From Porites lobata (lineage: Eukaryota > Cnidaria > Anthozoa > Scleractinia > Poritidae): a stretch of 64,000 nt of DNA. The stretch spans positions 1,233,001 through 1,297,000 of the forward strand of contig CALNXK010000105.1 in assembly GCA_942486035.1 (NCBI GenBank), in the 5' to 3' direction. This document shows positions 24,642 to 37,338 of this stretch, piece by piece (position 1 is the first letter of the stretch; every line of letters starts with the position of its first letter). The translations under genes and the position numbers were made by a program. The notes below the pieces were generated by a model. The model was not told the DNA's origin. It was given only the letters and a program-made list of their open reading frames with translations, and ran no database searches.

Positions 24642-25092
24642 TAGCCTGTTCCAGTTCCGAAAATAAGCTCCGGGGCTTGTATTTTTCAAACGCCCTTTTT
24701 GAGGAGCTTATTTTTGGAGGGGCTTACATTCGGAGGGCTTATCTACGGAGGGAAATTTGCATTTCAAAATCGATTGGGCTAGCCTTATGGTTGGAAGTAA
24801 ATTTACAGTTTTTGCTTTGTTTTACTTTGTATTTGAGGGCAATTTTCCAAGTACAAGCCCCCGGGGGGCTTATATTTGGAGCGGCGATTTAACGGAGGGA
24901 TTTTTGCGCTACCGGACTGGGGGCTTATACATGGAGGGGCTTATTTTCGGAATTTTACGGTAGTCGGGTCGACTGCTGAATTGAGATTAGAGCGAACACG
25001 AAAATAACACGGGAGGAAACTGGGGAGCCAACTATTCGCGTGCCTTTTACTTTCGCGTTTCCCCCCAATATCTGCGAGCCTGGAACAGGCTA
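24642..25092. mobile_element. Nested pair of MITEs
   Basis: The outer ends are an inverted pair, AGCCTGTTCCAG (24643) and CTGGAACAGGCT (25080-25091). Inside is a second element with ends TTCCGAAAATAAGC (24655) and CTTATTTTCGGAATTTTACGG (to about 24961), and repeated GGGGCTTAT motifs. The order suggests the inner element landed near the left end of the outer one. Confidence 0.55.
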
Positions 25093-25295
25093 ACATATAC
25101 ATTATAACTAGCCGGTAGGCTTCCACTTTTGTTTTAGAAAGATGACTGAAAACACCAGCGTGAATTGCGCAAACAGAAAGGCATCAACTGAAAGCTGTCC
25201 ATATCTTTCCTCGCGATAGGCTTCTATCATAGAGACCTTTTCCTCATTTCTCTACAGTAAGCAGACAAAATGAAACGAAATCGCTGCTTGGGTCA

Positions 25296-25470
25296 CTGAT
25301 AGCCTGAGGAAGCTGCTGACATTTCCCGACTCCCACAACTGCTTTTCCCGTGAAATGACGTCTGAGGGACGAGCGCAAAAGTCCCATACTGATGACGTGT
25401 CACTACTCAGAACTGGGTAATGCTTCTGATTGGTTGAAAATTTGCTTCGTCAAACATTATTTGGCGCTTC
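25296..25470. repeat. Probable repeat with stress-like ATGACGTCTGAGGG block
   Basis: The block around GAAATGACGTCTGAGGGACG and TTCTGATTGGTTG looks like a high-copy anthozoan repeat from memory. No second copy is present in the window to confirm it. Confidence 0.3.
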
Positions 25471-25479
25471 AACATTTTT

Positions 25480-26990
25480 TTAACGTTACATAGAAAACTG
25501 AGAAAAAAAACCAATAAATTACCTCACAAACGGATTCAGATTTCATATTGACATTTATTTTACTTGTAGCACTATTTCAAGAGGTTACTACAAAAATTAC
25601 AATACATTACAAAACAAGGAAAAATAAAACAACAAATTACACGTCACCAAAGGTGAAAAGTGCGCAGTGACCAAAGCAGCTTAGGCTTTCGAGTTGGTCA
25701 CTGCCACGCGTGCAACTAACTAGCATAGACAGACACGTCACGCTGCCATCATAATACAAATCAGTTGTGCGATTAAGTGTTTCGAGACTAGGACCTAATA
25801 ATGACAATTTAGCAATCAGTATAAATAATACTTTGTAAATTAACTCATAAATAAATTCAACTTTAATTCAAATAATCAGTTTTTAGTTCCGATTAGTTAC
25901 TGCTGATAAAAAGCCCAGCCTAACAATTCTTAACGAAGACATTGCACGAGACCGGATTGGCTGCCATCTTCGAAAGACTGAACATTTTAATGATCCCATC
26001 ATTCCCGACTCGCCTTTTGGCAAGGCGGGCTGGGTCGTTCTAGAGCTGTCAAAAGATCAGATAATTTATGCATACAGTATCAAACTAAAAACTAACTCTT
26101 GTTATTGATACCTATCAGCATGCACATGTATATTAGCCGTTTAGACAAAAGGCGAAGTGTATCTACCTAGAGAGATATTGACAGGCAACTTTAGGCTCAG
26201 CTCTTCAACCTTGGTCCATCAGAATCTTGACACCCTGAAAATCTGTGTTTTGTGAAAAAGGAAGAACCAAAGATGGCGGACTGCTCAGGTCTACATACAG
26301 GCCCCGTCACAAAAACACAAAGCTATTTTGTTGTCATAATGGATAAGGCGCGGTTTACACGAGTAATTTAACCGCCCCACAAGAGCGTTGATGATTTGTT
26401 TACGGCTATTTGAGCTCTAACTGCATGCGATTTCAGGAAAAGTGGTCTCGAGATTGGCTTACACGTTCAGTTTAGGTAATTTCAACACTTCCGCACCAGT
26501 CAAACAACTGACTATAATTATTATAACCCTTTTGCACTAAAAAGAAAAAAATTAAATACAGAAAAGCCAGAGGGTAGGGGCAAGATGGGCGTAAGAGGTA
26601 AAGGTTACACAGATTCAATAACATTTTCAATGTTATATCAGTCTGTGTTAAAGTTTACTCATAAGCCGATTCGAAACTTCAACATCCCCCCGGGGAGCCC
26701 CGGAGCATTTAAACTTCTTAACACAGGCCTGTGAAAATTCCCATTAAATCAGACCAATGTAGTGGTCAAATGCCATTTCTATGATCGATAAGGGTGCAGA
26801 ATGTGGAAAATTGTTGTCGATTTGTTTTTAACAATAACATTGATTTAACAGCTTTTGACGTCCATTGCCCTTGAAGTGGATCGGAAAATCGCGCGAGACT
26901 AAGAGAAAACAAATTGTGCCATCATCACGTCATTTCCATAGTCTGTACTCTTAGCGACCATAGCTCTCGACCAATCAGCGCGCGAGAAAT
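25480..26990. other. Intergenic DNA; YY1-like site only
   Basis: AAAGATGGCGGAC at about 26270-26282 resembles a YY1 promoter motif containing an ATG, but no exon chain follows it. TTTATT near 25554 could be a minus-strand polyadenylation signal with no gene I can attach to it. Confidence 0.25.
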
Positions 26991-27001
26991 CGCTCAGTTA
27001 T

Positions 27002-27373
27002 TGGCCGAATTTATACTAAAGACGAGTTATCCGTCAGGCGGATAATCCGTCTAAGTATAAATCCGAAGACGAATTTTGACGAATAATTTGTCTACATGTT
27101 TATATAGATATATATATAGAAACCAGTCCCTCTCTTGTGGCAACTTCGTCAAAAAACCGTCTACGTTCCGTCTAGATATAAATTTAGAGACGGATAATCC
27201 GTCTAAGACGAATTATCCGTCTGCTGGCACGTCTTGAAGACGTGCTAATAGACCAACCAGCCTCAGAAGAATTTTGCTCCATAATACGTCTTAGCCCCGA
27301 ATTTGTATAGGTAATAGCATGATTTGTAGTGATATTTGGCATAAATACCACGAGGGATATTTCGAAATTGTTA

Positions 27374-27410
<37 letters not shown>

Positions 27411-27512
27411 AGACAATTTTGAAATATCACGAGTGGTATTTATGTCAAATATCACGTACAAATCATGTTATTATTTGTTTATATTACTACCCGCAAAAGG
27501 TTTGTAATTTTC

Positions 27513-27545
<33 letters not shown>

Positions 27546-27650
27546 ACTGCTCTAAGCCAATCAAATTGCAGTAATTTTTCATGTAGTAGTATAATACTAG
27601 AAACTGATTATCCGTCCGAGGATAATTCGTCTCTAGTATAAATTCGGCCA
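27002..27650. mobile_element. TIR element interrupted by a foldback MITE
   Basis: Outer TIRs are TGGCCGAATTTATACTAAAG and its complement CTAGTATAAATTCGGCCA. The interior has repeated GACGGATAATCCGTCT motifs. The foldback MITE at 27306-27594 sits inside, splitting the outer element. Confidence 0.75.
27306..27594. mobile_element. Foldback MITE, copy 2 (inverted relative to copy 1)
   Basis: Nearly identical, in reverse orientation, to 18139-18427. Inserted inside the element at 27002-27650. Confidence 0.75.
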
Positions 27651-28031
27651 TTGTAAAACACTCTTTCGACTGACGCTACTAGCCATAAGCAATTCCGATT
27701 TTTTTTTGTTTTTGTTCTGGGCGATGTCAGTAGTTTTTTTGTAAACTATTTTCCTCCCTCAAATCTTCCATAAAAGTTCTTTTTTTTGTTTAATCTCAAT
27801 TGACATCGCTGTTCATCGACATTCTTGGAAGTGAGTGTACCGCAGGCATCTCTCCTCTAGGGCGTTTGTGCAACGGAGAGACGCAAACGACATTATATCA
27901 CTTGCAAGCAAAGAGACTTGCTATGTCGGCAGTTCGCGATCACCCTCGAGAGTGTTCTAGCAGCCTGCTAAAGTAGAACTGGTTTAGCAAGAGTCCTTGA
28001 ACTGCATTTCGAACGGTCGTTTCGATACAAG

Positions 28032-28037
28032 TTTATT
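28032..28037 (-). terminator. Polyadenylation signal of the SLC35-like gene
   Basis: AATAAA on the minus strand, about 110 nt past the stop codon. Confidence 0.5.
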
Positions 28038-28145
28038 CAGTCGAGGTGTATATAGTTTCATCTACTTGGTTTAATTAACGAAGAATATTCACCGATAACG
28101 TTTTTTTTGTTCACGCGCGCGCAAACGATTTCCAATATCAAAGCT

Positions 28146-31100
28146 TTATATCCATCGAAGATCAGAACACAGCGCAGGAAGGTATGTTAAGAAACCATAG
28201 ATCCAGAATGAAAGAAACACAGGAATAAGGAATTCACCAGTGTGACCGGGAGTCATAAACGTGATGGCAAGAGTTATCCATATCCATGCAAAGCCTCGTG
28301 ATGTGGCATTCAGGAGTGCCGTGGAGTATTTGAGCTGATAAAGGCAGGATGCCTGACTGGCCAGACGGAGAAGGGCCTAAAAGCAAAAGGAACAAGGCAC
28401 GGACATTATCTCCTTTACTGACCATTTTGCACCTGAAAAAAACTCTTTTCTAGTTTCGTTCCGCCCTTGCCTTTCCTTCAGTTGTCAACTTGGTAAGATA
28501 GTTTGCGAATTTTTGTTGACCAGCATTAAACGTTTAAAATCTGCAAAACGATGTCTCTCCCACATTAGACTACGAAGAGTAGTCTCTTATTTTTCACGTG
28601 AGAGCACGCATGAGAACGATGGAGGAATTTGTATGATTTTACTTTTTCGCTCGTTGCTGGTGGCTCAGAGGAAAGAAGGACAATCACTCACAAAACATTA
28701 AGAAATATTAATCATCCAAACGAGCGGAGTACGGGTAGCTGGGTGCCGAAATGCGAATGGGCAAGTTTTGAAACAATTTGAGTTTTTAACAAAGAATTTC
28801 TCATTTAAAGGAGTACCTCCATGTAATATAAATGGCTAAAATTTTCAATGATTTTTTGATATGTACGGAGATGTTACAAGCAACAACTTAGTCCAAGGAG
28901 TGACGGAATAAATATTAAATATCTATGCCACAGGGCAATACCTATAAACCAGTTCGCCTTAAAGATTATAATAATTCAAAAACAATTATAAATATTTTCA
29001 CAACTTCTTCCATTGTTTTTGTAACCAGTATTTTCACACCTCACCAACTTACCAGAATAAGCACACCAATAACGTGATTGACCTTTACTCTTTCAAAGAG
29101 CTCTGTTCCAAGCAATCGCAATTCACCCAGCAGTAAAGCAATGAAGGGAAGACACATAACACAACTAAAATTTAAATGGTATAGCAGCTCCGCCAGTGTA
29201 GCCTACAACAAAGGCAGAATAACCTGACTCAGACAAATAACATTCAAATGAAGTCTGGTTAACTGGCCTCCGATTAAGCAGCAACTCTTCATTTGGCAGC
29301 CAGTTGACAGACTGAGAACGTTGGCCCCGGTTCGCAAACGTTGGATAGCGCTATCCACAAGATAAATCTCTATCCAGTGGATAAGTATCAAGGAAACCAA
29401 TCATTACTCTATCCAGTGGGTAGAGATTAATCCGGTGGACAGCGTTATCCACCTTTTTTAAACCCTTTAAGCCCCAAGAGTGACAAATATCAATTTTTTA
29501 TAAACATCAATACATCAACAAAAGAAATGGTTATGAGAATACCTAAAATGATCACCAAAGGGAAAAATGCTTTGATCTCTGATCAAATTATTCTCAACTA
29601 GTTAATTAAGGGAATAGAGGTAAGTCTAGAGAATTTGATTGTGGATGCTGAGGCATAAAGAGTTAAAGCATCGGTACGTGATCATTAAATTTTTTGTCCC
29701 TTCCCCAAGGTAGCCTGCATAATAGGGAAATCTTTAGGCTCGATTACCAACCGCTGGTCAGGAAATGAGCCCATGCTCCTCGCCAGAACAGGACTAAGAG
29801 AGCGGAGGAAATCGAGCCTATCCAGTATATTTCACAAACCGTAACTACATTGCCTCGCGGCAGACTGATTGTGTTACCAAGATGTTGTGTAGTTCACCCA
29901 ATGTCTTCTTGGGTCTAAGCACCTGACACACTGTATTTCAAACTTTCCAAGATTTTACTGGTGTGATATCTCATGCTGACCATGAACAAGCTACCCTGTG
30001 AACAGGGATGTATTTCTGGCTGTCGCTTCTCTTAGTCGCTTACTTTTCCGGTGCAGAAAAGCAATGACAGGAAACACATCTGCATTCGCAGGCAATGAAC
30101 AGGCATTACAAAACACCCTCTAAAACATAGAAATTTTCAAGCTTTAAGAACTCTGTTCATGACTAACATCCAATTGCAAATTTTGGGCGACAACCTTGGG
30201 CATTTTTTATAGCATTAAACTGGCTTTTCAACGCCTACACATGTAGATAATTATAAAGTGCTCAGTTTCAGGACTTTAAAAACTGTTTCAGAAACTGAAA
30301 CTGGTTTTATATGTACTGCTAATAGGTCAGATGTTTTAAGACCTTTGAGTTAGCATTTATCTCTTAAGATAATATAAACAAGTTTGTGAAAGGATTTCCA
30401 CAAGGTTACACACTGCTTTATATTCATACAGTCAAACATATCCTCACAACAATGGTCACCTTAAGAACGGAGATCAATCATGGAGGTGGCAATCATAGAA
30501 AACGTAAAACAAGAGTGTACAAGTGTACGTATCCACCAGGATAGTAATCAAAATGTGGTTGTGAATAAATAAAATTAGTACATTCACAAACATACCTGGG
30601 ATAGACATTTCTTTGCATGGACTGTGAAGAAAGCCAGTGAAACAGCCATCATGAAGCCAAAGACTCCATCAGTAAAAGACATTTTGTAATAAGCATAAGG
30701 ATCTTCCATTGAACAAAATAGCACCATGACAAATGCACTTGACATGACCAGTAAAATAACAACCTTGTCAGGGTAACACTCGCGACTTGTCAGCCATGAA
30801 GCCAAGAGAATGGCAGGAGGTGTTAAGGCAATGTAAACCTACAAGAAGAAAAAACATTGAGTTCCTGTTACCTGCTACATGTAGCCTGCACCACACACAA
30901 AACTTAACTCTGGTTAAGTCCACCTACGAAACAGCATCAGAATCCTTGTTCTGGCCCCACCTGTGTACCTGGATTTGAGAACCAGCATGATTGGCCTGAT
31001 AAAAAAGCCATTTTGATTTGCCAATCAAAATGAAAGGAAATTCCAAATGCACTTCTGGTGATTCATTGTGTCTGTTGGGGGCCCAGAACAATGATATTGG

Positions 31101-34100
31101 CGCTTCTTCTCAGAAGTTACTAACCGAGTTTAAATTACGTCTGCGACACAGGCTAGCCACTTGCTTGCTTCATAATATAATTGTAGTTGCATATTACAAT
31201 TAAGAGGCCTAACAACTCTCTCTTCCATGTTAAACAATCACTGACCCTGCTACGACGTTAAGAAAATTTCCTCTTGTTGAGAAAATGGGACACATCAAAA
31301 TGATCACAATAACTAACCATGTACAAGTACAAGAAGAACAAAATAATAGGTTTGAAGGAAATTGGTTTCACTTCACTGTGAATCCATTTATTTCCACAGT
31401 CAATCATGAAGACTACATCTGATCACATCTACCAACTTCTTTGGAGTCAAAAGAGTCAAAAATGCGATGTACATCACTGTATATTTATTTGAATAGAGTA
31501 CTAAGAATTTTTTAAAGGGCCTGATCACATCAACTCATAGATTTCCAGAGACAACCTAAACATTTTCTGGTGAAGATGTTCTGAGAAGTTCTGAAGATCA
31601 CAATTCTGAACACTGCTTTCCCTTCTTAAAATAAATTGAAGATTTCCACGAGGGAAGAGTGAAATCTTTACCTTGGACTTCAATTTTGTCATATTTGTAA
31701 ATCAGTTTATTCTAAACTAAAACTGTTTTCCAAAAATATGTCAGTTGTGAACAGGCAAAAGTTATCCTTTTATCCATATAATGTAGACTTGCATACAGCC
31801 ATGCCTTTTACTTCACAGTCCATGGGCAAAAATTCTTTAGTGTGATCAGTTTTTGTACAGTCAATCCAGGACTTTACAGACAGTCATCATCCGTTAAGTC
31901 AAGTTATTGCGGCTTTTTAATTGTTGTCCTCTATATTAACAAGCAGCTTAATTACTGTATTATTAGTTGCTGCGGTAAAAACTACAGTCTGACTATTTTC
32001 CCAATATGTTGCATTTGACATACACGTACCCTTACCCTCAGACGTACAATTAAAGCCATACCCCCTCCGCGGCACAAGGGGGTCGGATAGGGGGGGGGGA
32101 TGGACCCCCCTTCCCCTTGAGTTTTTGTTAAGTTGCAATATTTTGAAACAATTTTGCCTTCAGTGGAACACCTTTGATCTTCTCTACAAGATGAGGTATA
32201 TTTTATGGGTGGTGGTGCTGCTGGAGGTCTCATAATCACCATCTTGGATTTATTAGAAATCAGGTAAAAACAGTGAGAATGAATAATTTCTGGCGCTGAA
32301 CATGTAAAATAACACATAAATAATTACTTTGCATCATTTTGTCCACAGGTTTACTTTTATTCCTGAAAAAAGTTGAAACAGCATGCATTTTCACTCAAAA
32401 ATGGCTTGACCACCTGCTACTTATGGCGTCATATCTCATAACCATAGTAACTGACAACCACTAAACTTGTCTCAAGATGTGCACAAGGGATAAACGAACA
32501 TCTACAGAAAACTTCAGGTGCTGATGTCTTATCTTCTAGGAAAAAAATCAGAAAAGCCTTATGGGAGGGGGCATGGCAATCAGCCCCCCCCCCCATTGTA
32601 CATGTACGTCTAAGGGTTAATACACACGGTAAGGGTTAAAATGCTCTTACTGAAATTCTCCTCAATAAAACTGTCCATATTCATGAATTTCTTTCTTTAC
32701 TTCCCAACAATGTTTGCCCCTTGATTTCAAGATATTTTTCCCATATTTAATCAAGCAGTGGATTTTAGCCATTCATTCCGACAACTCATTTAAAAAATTA
32801 AAAGAAATAATTTTCACTTACAAAATAATGTATAGTGATAGTTGTATCATGGCATAAAAGGAAACAAAAATATAGTACACATCACTTTTCGCTACCTTCA
32901 CATGCAGAACGAAAACACATTTTTGATACGTTTCATGTCTTATCAGTGGTTATTCGGAGTAGTAGTTTTAACTAAAACTCATAAAAAGTGCACTTTCGTT
33001 TCCATTTCTTGCTTGATCTTCAGAAGGCCCAGCTACCTGGCTAGTAAAATTACTTCTTGCAATCGTGACTATGTTCACGAAACCTGGCCCGTTGGCATGT
33101 GTTAGAGAAGTTTTTGGTCCTTAAATAAGAATCAACCTAAAGAAACTGACAAAATGTGTCAACAAATAAACAGCCAGAAAGGGACCTTGTAAGTTTCTAT
33201 GTTTTTTTGCTATCATTTGCAAAGTTGTTTAAGTAAGTGAAACTTTAGTTCTCTTCATAATGCTTGCGCTGGAGTAAGATTACAAAAGCCTAGAACGATT
33301 AACTTTACAACCCAAATGTTTCAGCTGATAAGGTTACATAAAAACAAGACAGACATAATTTGGAAATTTGATGGCGAAGCAGCCAAAACCTTACGTGAAT
33401 AATGAGCTTGACAAAAGTTTGCACTGTTGTAATAAATTCTACCACATTTTTGTGAATGAGTTAGTATTCATTTTCTTTTTTTTTTAAGAACCAAAACCAC
33501 TTTGCCTTGAGGAAGTCCCCGTTTAAAAATTCTGGAAATTCCTGGGGGGAAGGGGGGTCATCAAAGACCCCATTGGAACAGAAAATCCTAGGGGGTTAAG
33601 GGGTGCAAATCAAAGTGTCTTCAGTGGTGGGGGTATCGATATTTTCTGGAACCACACAATCAGAGTCACAGGAACCAGAACGTTTCCATTTCTTCTGACT
33701 CTGTCGCTTACGTTCCGCTTATGATCTATTGAAAACCCGATTGCCAGAGTCGGGTAGCAGAAGCAGAAGGATAACCCAATCACTTATCAGCATGTTTTCA
33801 AAAGATCATAAGCTCTACACTTCTGATTACAACCCCATCTCCAACTCTGTTGCTAGTGAAAACCAGCCTTAAATGGCCAAGAAGAAAAATGTATTATGTG
33901 GTTAATTAAGGCCTTATTCCAGTTACCCCTTCAGTTACATAATAATTATTATGACTGTAATTCAATACAAACCAAGTAAGATTCTGAGCCTCCTGAACTA
34001 CCATAGTTTCCATGATTAAAATCCACTGAAAACAATGTAACAACTGCTACATGTAAGAAGAGAACAGGAAGAAAATGGCTTGCCTGGCTCCTGAAACTAA

Positions 34101-37100
34101 AATGAAAAACAACAAGTTATAGGAGGTGTACAATGCCCTGCAAGCTCATGTAAATTATTCTTCAGTTACTTTTCTTAACCTTCTACTTCTCCCTCCTTAT
34201 GCCATCCTTAGCAATGATTCTTTTAGTGAGAGAACTTGAAATACTTACTTTATTTTATTTATTATTTTTTATTAGATTCGCCAATTATTGGCAGGGTCAC
34301 CGCCAATTACTGCGGGCCCGTAACATTCCCCCCCCCCCTCCCTTAAGAGACAGACCACCACTGTAGCTTAACAGTAAAAGTAATTGTCAAATTTTGCTGA
34401 AACACAAGGCATTAAGCTCTCAATTTTTGCATCACAACTTCTCAACAAAGGATCCGTAAGTATCACAGTTCCTACCACACAAACCACTCTATTTTTCTTC
34501 CCTAACTGATAGTAAATTGTTTTGTTGTATCGTTTGCAAAATTATTGAAACTTTGATCTTGAATGCATAGTACCGGTAACAGCAAAGATACATTATGTAT
34601 TACATGTAAAACAGCTTTCTAGGCCCAAAAAAGTGCTGGGCCTTTTGAGAAATGCAGGGTCCAAGATTAACTTTTTGATAAGGGCCCCAACTGGCGACCA
34701 AGTTTTTTTTTCTCATCTCCGCACTTCTGTCGTTCAACATTAATTGATGCTGAATACTGACTTTTTTAGGGTAGGTGGGTGGGGAATGAGCAATTATTAT
34801 GACTTGCAATGCAACACTGGGGTATGGAACAAGCACTCACAACAAAAATAAGCCACAACTGCCAACAAAAAGCTTTGAGTAGATTGATCCAAAACTAAAC
34901 TCCTTTTTCTTCACTAAATTAAAGAAATCAAAGGAGGATTCATTCAAACCTAGTTGATACAGTTGGTTACTCTATCCAAACACAGCTGCCTAATTCACCT
35001 TTTAATGAACCCTTGCAGCTTTACAGCTTAGAATTTTCCAGCCCAAAAAAGGAAAACTGAACCTCAATGCCATTGCAATAAGGCTGGGAGGAGAGCATTT
35101 TTTTTTTTGTTTGTTTGCTTGCATGCTTGTTCAAGGATCTCCTGGAAAGGGCAACAACTGTCTCTGGTAAAACACAGTAAAACATGTTTAATTAAACAGG
35201 CAGGGTCAAGCTCAACACTGAACATCTTAAGCTTTGAGCTGGGGCATGAAGAAATTCTTGCAAGTTTTCCCACACACAGAGCTTAATAACCAAACATAAT
35301 TTACCATAACACTCTCACTCATTCATTCATTCATTTTTATTGGTTTATTCATATTTACAATAAAAATGAATGAATGAATGTAATATCAGTGAAAACACTA
35401 AAACTAACTCTTCAGCAATATTATTTTAATTGGTGCAATGAACATACCACATTTTATCGTAAAATAAAAAATGCACAATCATGTCACCATTTTTTATGAA
35501 AAAAGTAAATAATTTGCCCCTTACTATACACACGGAAATGCTGAAACTATCAATATTGCCAGTATTTAAGAGGCAAATTGAATATTCAATTGACGCTGAT
35601 AGCTCAAACCCCGAGTAACTCAAACTGTTTTCAGTTTCCCTTCAGAGTTTGAGTTACCCAGGTTCTACTGTGTGTTGTTTTTTCCAGCAAAAATAAAATT
35701 TAATATACGACCCTATTGTTTTAAACAATATTGAACTCCTCCAATGCTGCAGTTTTAGTTGTTAAAAATGATATTTTTGTAAGGGCAGCTGTTAGTAATG
35801 TCACAGCTAGTACCTAGGAATTCCCCAGGGTAGTTACCCCGGGAATAGCAGAAGGAAAGTGCATCACGTGAGACTGTGTACAATAATACCACAGGCCCTT
35901 TTAACAGACATTAGCATATACAAACTCAGTGATCTTGGCAATTTAAGCAATCTGATTGGCTCGCTATCTCGGACTATTCAACAATATTCACCTCCTGGAG
36001 AACGGATAATGTGTGAGCTCGGTTTTTTTCCCATTTTGTTAGAGAAAGATCTTTTAAAAGTTGACAAAATCCTAGGGCTGACTTTTTTTCAGGCAAGAAA
36101 AGACTTCGAAGGATTCAAAACGGCGTTTTTCCATTTACTGTTGTTGAGTTTTGTGGTAGATGGATTGTTTACAACTCCCGTTTATTCGCCTAGAAGAGGC
36201 CGTTTCATGAACTCAGCATTTCCTAACAAGAAAAATTTGGCCCAAAAACGAAGTTTATTTAGTGCTAACAAATTTGAAAGCAAATGTTTCCAGAAATTCT
36301 ACGTTTCAAGTAAACACGAGAAAGAATGCTACATGAAGACGATATCTTGCCTCTAGGAGCCGAATCGCCATTTTTGTCAGAACTTCATGCGAAGAACGAC
36401 AAAACAAACCTTTTCAGCTATATTCTTGGCGAGTCAACAGAAAACAACAAGGCTCTTCTTTTCTTCTCAGGTAAGGAAACAATTCAAACTTTTAGCGGGT
36501 CCATTTAAGTCATTACGCTGTTGTTTGCAAAGTGATAAGCTTGTGAATTGCCATGTTTGAAAATTCTACAAAGATCTATTTTAAAACTGTGTCTAGCTGA
36601 CCTGATCTGTCAATCAAATCGTACTTTTTAAGGGTTTTCTCTCTGATTTTGTTGAGATCACTTCGTGTGTATATACTAAAACAATTATTATTCTTTTCAA
36701 TCTCGGTGAATAGTGGCTTTAGGAATATTTACCTCGCCACTTCGTAGCTCGGTAAATATTTAACCACTATTCACCTCGATTCGATTGTTAAATATCCATC
36801 AAGAATAAAGAGTGACTCGATTCCCTTTGCTTCGTTCTTTAACCATTCCCACAAATGGTCGGGGTTTTTCAAGTGCCCCATAACTTTTACTAGGTAGTGA
36901 TTTTACATAGATAGTAAAATTTTGCGTTTATACTAACCTACGTATGCGCCTTCGTCCCCAAAATCTGAAGAATAGAGCAATCACACAACTTTCTAACCAG
37001 TAGAAGGATATAGAGGCGTTTGAATCTATGAACAATCTGAACTGAAAAATGTTCTCTACGATTAAGACAATAACAAACAATGTGGTGGATAAATATGTGT

Positions 37101-37338
37101 AGAGATAGCTGTAGTCTTTGGGATTCTTTTTGTGTATTGAATGTTCGTCGCTGTCCTGATCGGCGGATTTCGGAGATCGATTGTCCAAAGTATCACTATC
37201 GAGTCCATTAAAACGACTTATATGTTCATTCAAGACAGTTCGCCCAGATCGCTCAGTTCCATTCTCGATTTCATACACATCATCGCCAGATCCCGAAAAA
37301 GTTCTGGCTCGAAATGTCTCCATAAGGTGAAAAAACAA
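28146..37338 (-). CDS. Ten-helix SLC35/DMT-type membrane transporter
   Basis: Five minus-strand exons join in frame: 37338-36938, 34096-33973, 30838-30596, 29202-29053 and 28376-28146 (stop 28148-28146). All introns are GT-AG. Exon 1 ends 2 nt into a codon that exon 2 completes, and the last three exons are phase 0, giving 382 residues. A charged, Ser-rich cytosolic N-terminus of about 80 residues precedes about ten hydrophobic helices, for example LSTTLFVIVLIVENIF, FLPVLFLHVAVVTLF, KVVILLVMSSAFVMVLF and FLIPVFLSFWIYGFL. The block PAILLASWLTSRECYPDKVV with the following helix, and LLYHLNFSCVMCLPFIALLL, follow the pattern of SLC35-type nucleotide-sugar or triose-phosphate transporters. Substrate and compartment (usually Golgi or ER) cannot be read from sequence. 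The second exon has a weaker donor (TTG|GTTTGT). Read as a domain family it is likely; I cannot name the orthologue. Confidence 0.6.
29323..29465. mobile_element. GGATAGC-palindrome MITE, third copy
   Basis: Inverted repeat with GATAAATCTCTATCCAGTGG on the left and CCAGTGGGTAGAGATTAATC on the right; left end GGCCCCGGTT. It lies in intron 3 of the transporter gene. Confidence 0.65.
29735..29820. mobile_element. 86-bp short inverted-repeat element
   Basis: Ends TAGGCTCGATT and AATCGAGCCTA form an 11-bp TIR. Located in intron 3 of the transporter gene. Confidence 0.4.
30850..33960. other. Intron 2 of the transporter gene
   Basis: About 3.1 kb without a supported exon. Contains homopolymer G/C runs near 32088 and 32590. 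ORFs here are short and show no domain. Confidence 0.4.
34500..34595. repeat. Partial relic of the 46609-46840 MITE family
   Basis: CTAACTGATAGT, TTGCAAAATTATTGAAAC and GATCTTGAATG align in order with the interior of the element at 46609-46840 (CTAACTGATAGT, TGCAAAACTATTGAAACC, GATCTTTAATG). Lies in intron 1 of the transporter gene. Confidence 0.5.
35323..35381. repeat. Inverted (CATT)n/(AATG)n microsatellite pair
   Basis: CATTCATTCATTCATTTTTAT and its exact complement face each other across a 20-bp AT-rich loop. Confidence 0.6.
35859..36508 (+). CDS. Unassigned ORF pair, possibly element-derived
   Basis: A 165-codon ORF (35859-36356) overlaps a 60-codon ORF in another frame (36326-36508). 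A strong splice donor (CTCAG|GTAAGG) occurs at 36471. No known domain. It lies inside intron 1 of the transporter gene on the opposite strand and next to a hairpin element (36699-36782), so transposon remnant is the likelier explanation. A small antisense gene is possible but unsupported. Confidence 0.2.
36699..36782. mobile_element. Hairpin element
   Basis: AATCTCGGTGAATAGTGG and CCACTATTCACCTCGATT form the ends. AATATTTACC and GGTAAATATT pair inside. 84 bp in all. Confidence 0.55.

Noticed and set aside
26270..26370. ATG in a YY1-like AAGATGGCGGAC motif
   Set aside because: Only 32 codons follow and I found no donor or downstream exon to support a gene.
31917..32317. Minus ORFs around poly-C/G runs
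   Set aside because: Homopolymer-driven, no domain, inside a transporter intron.
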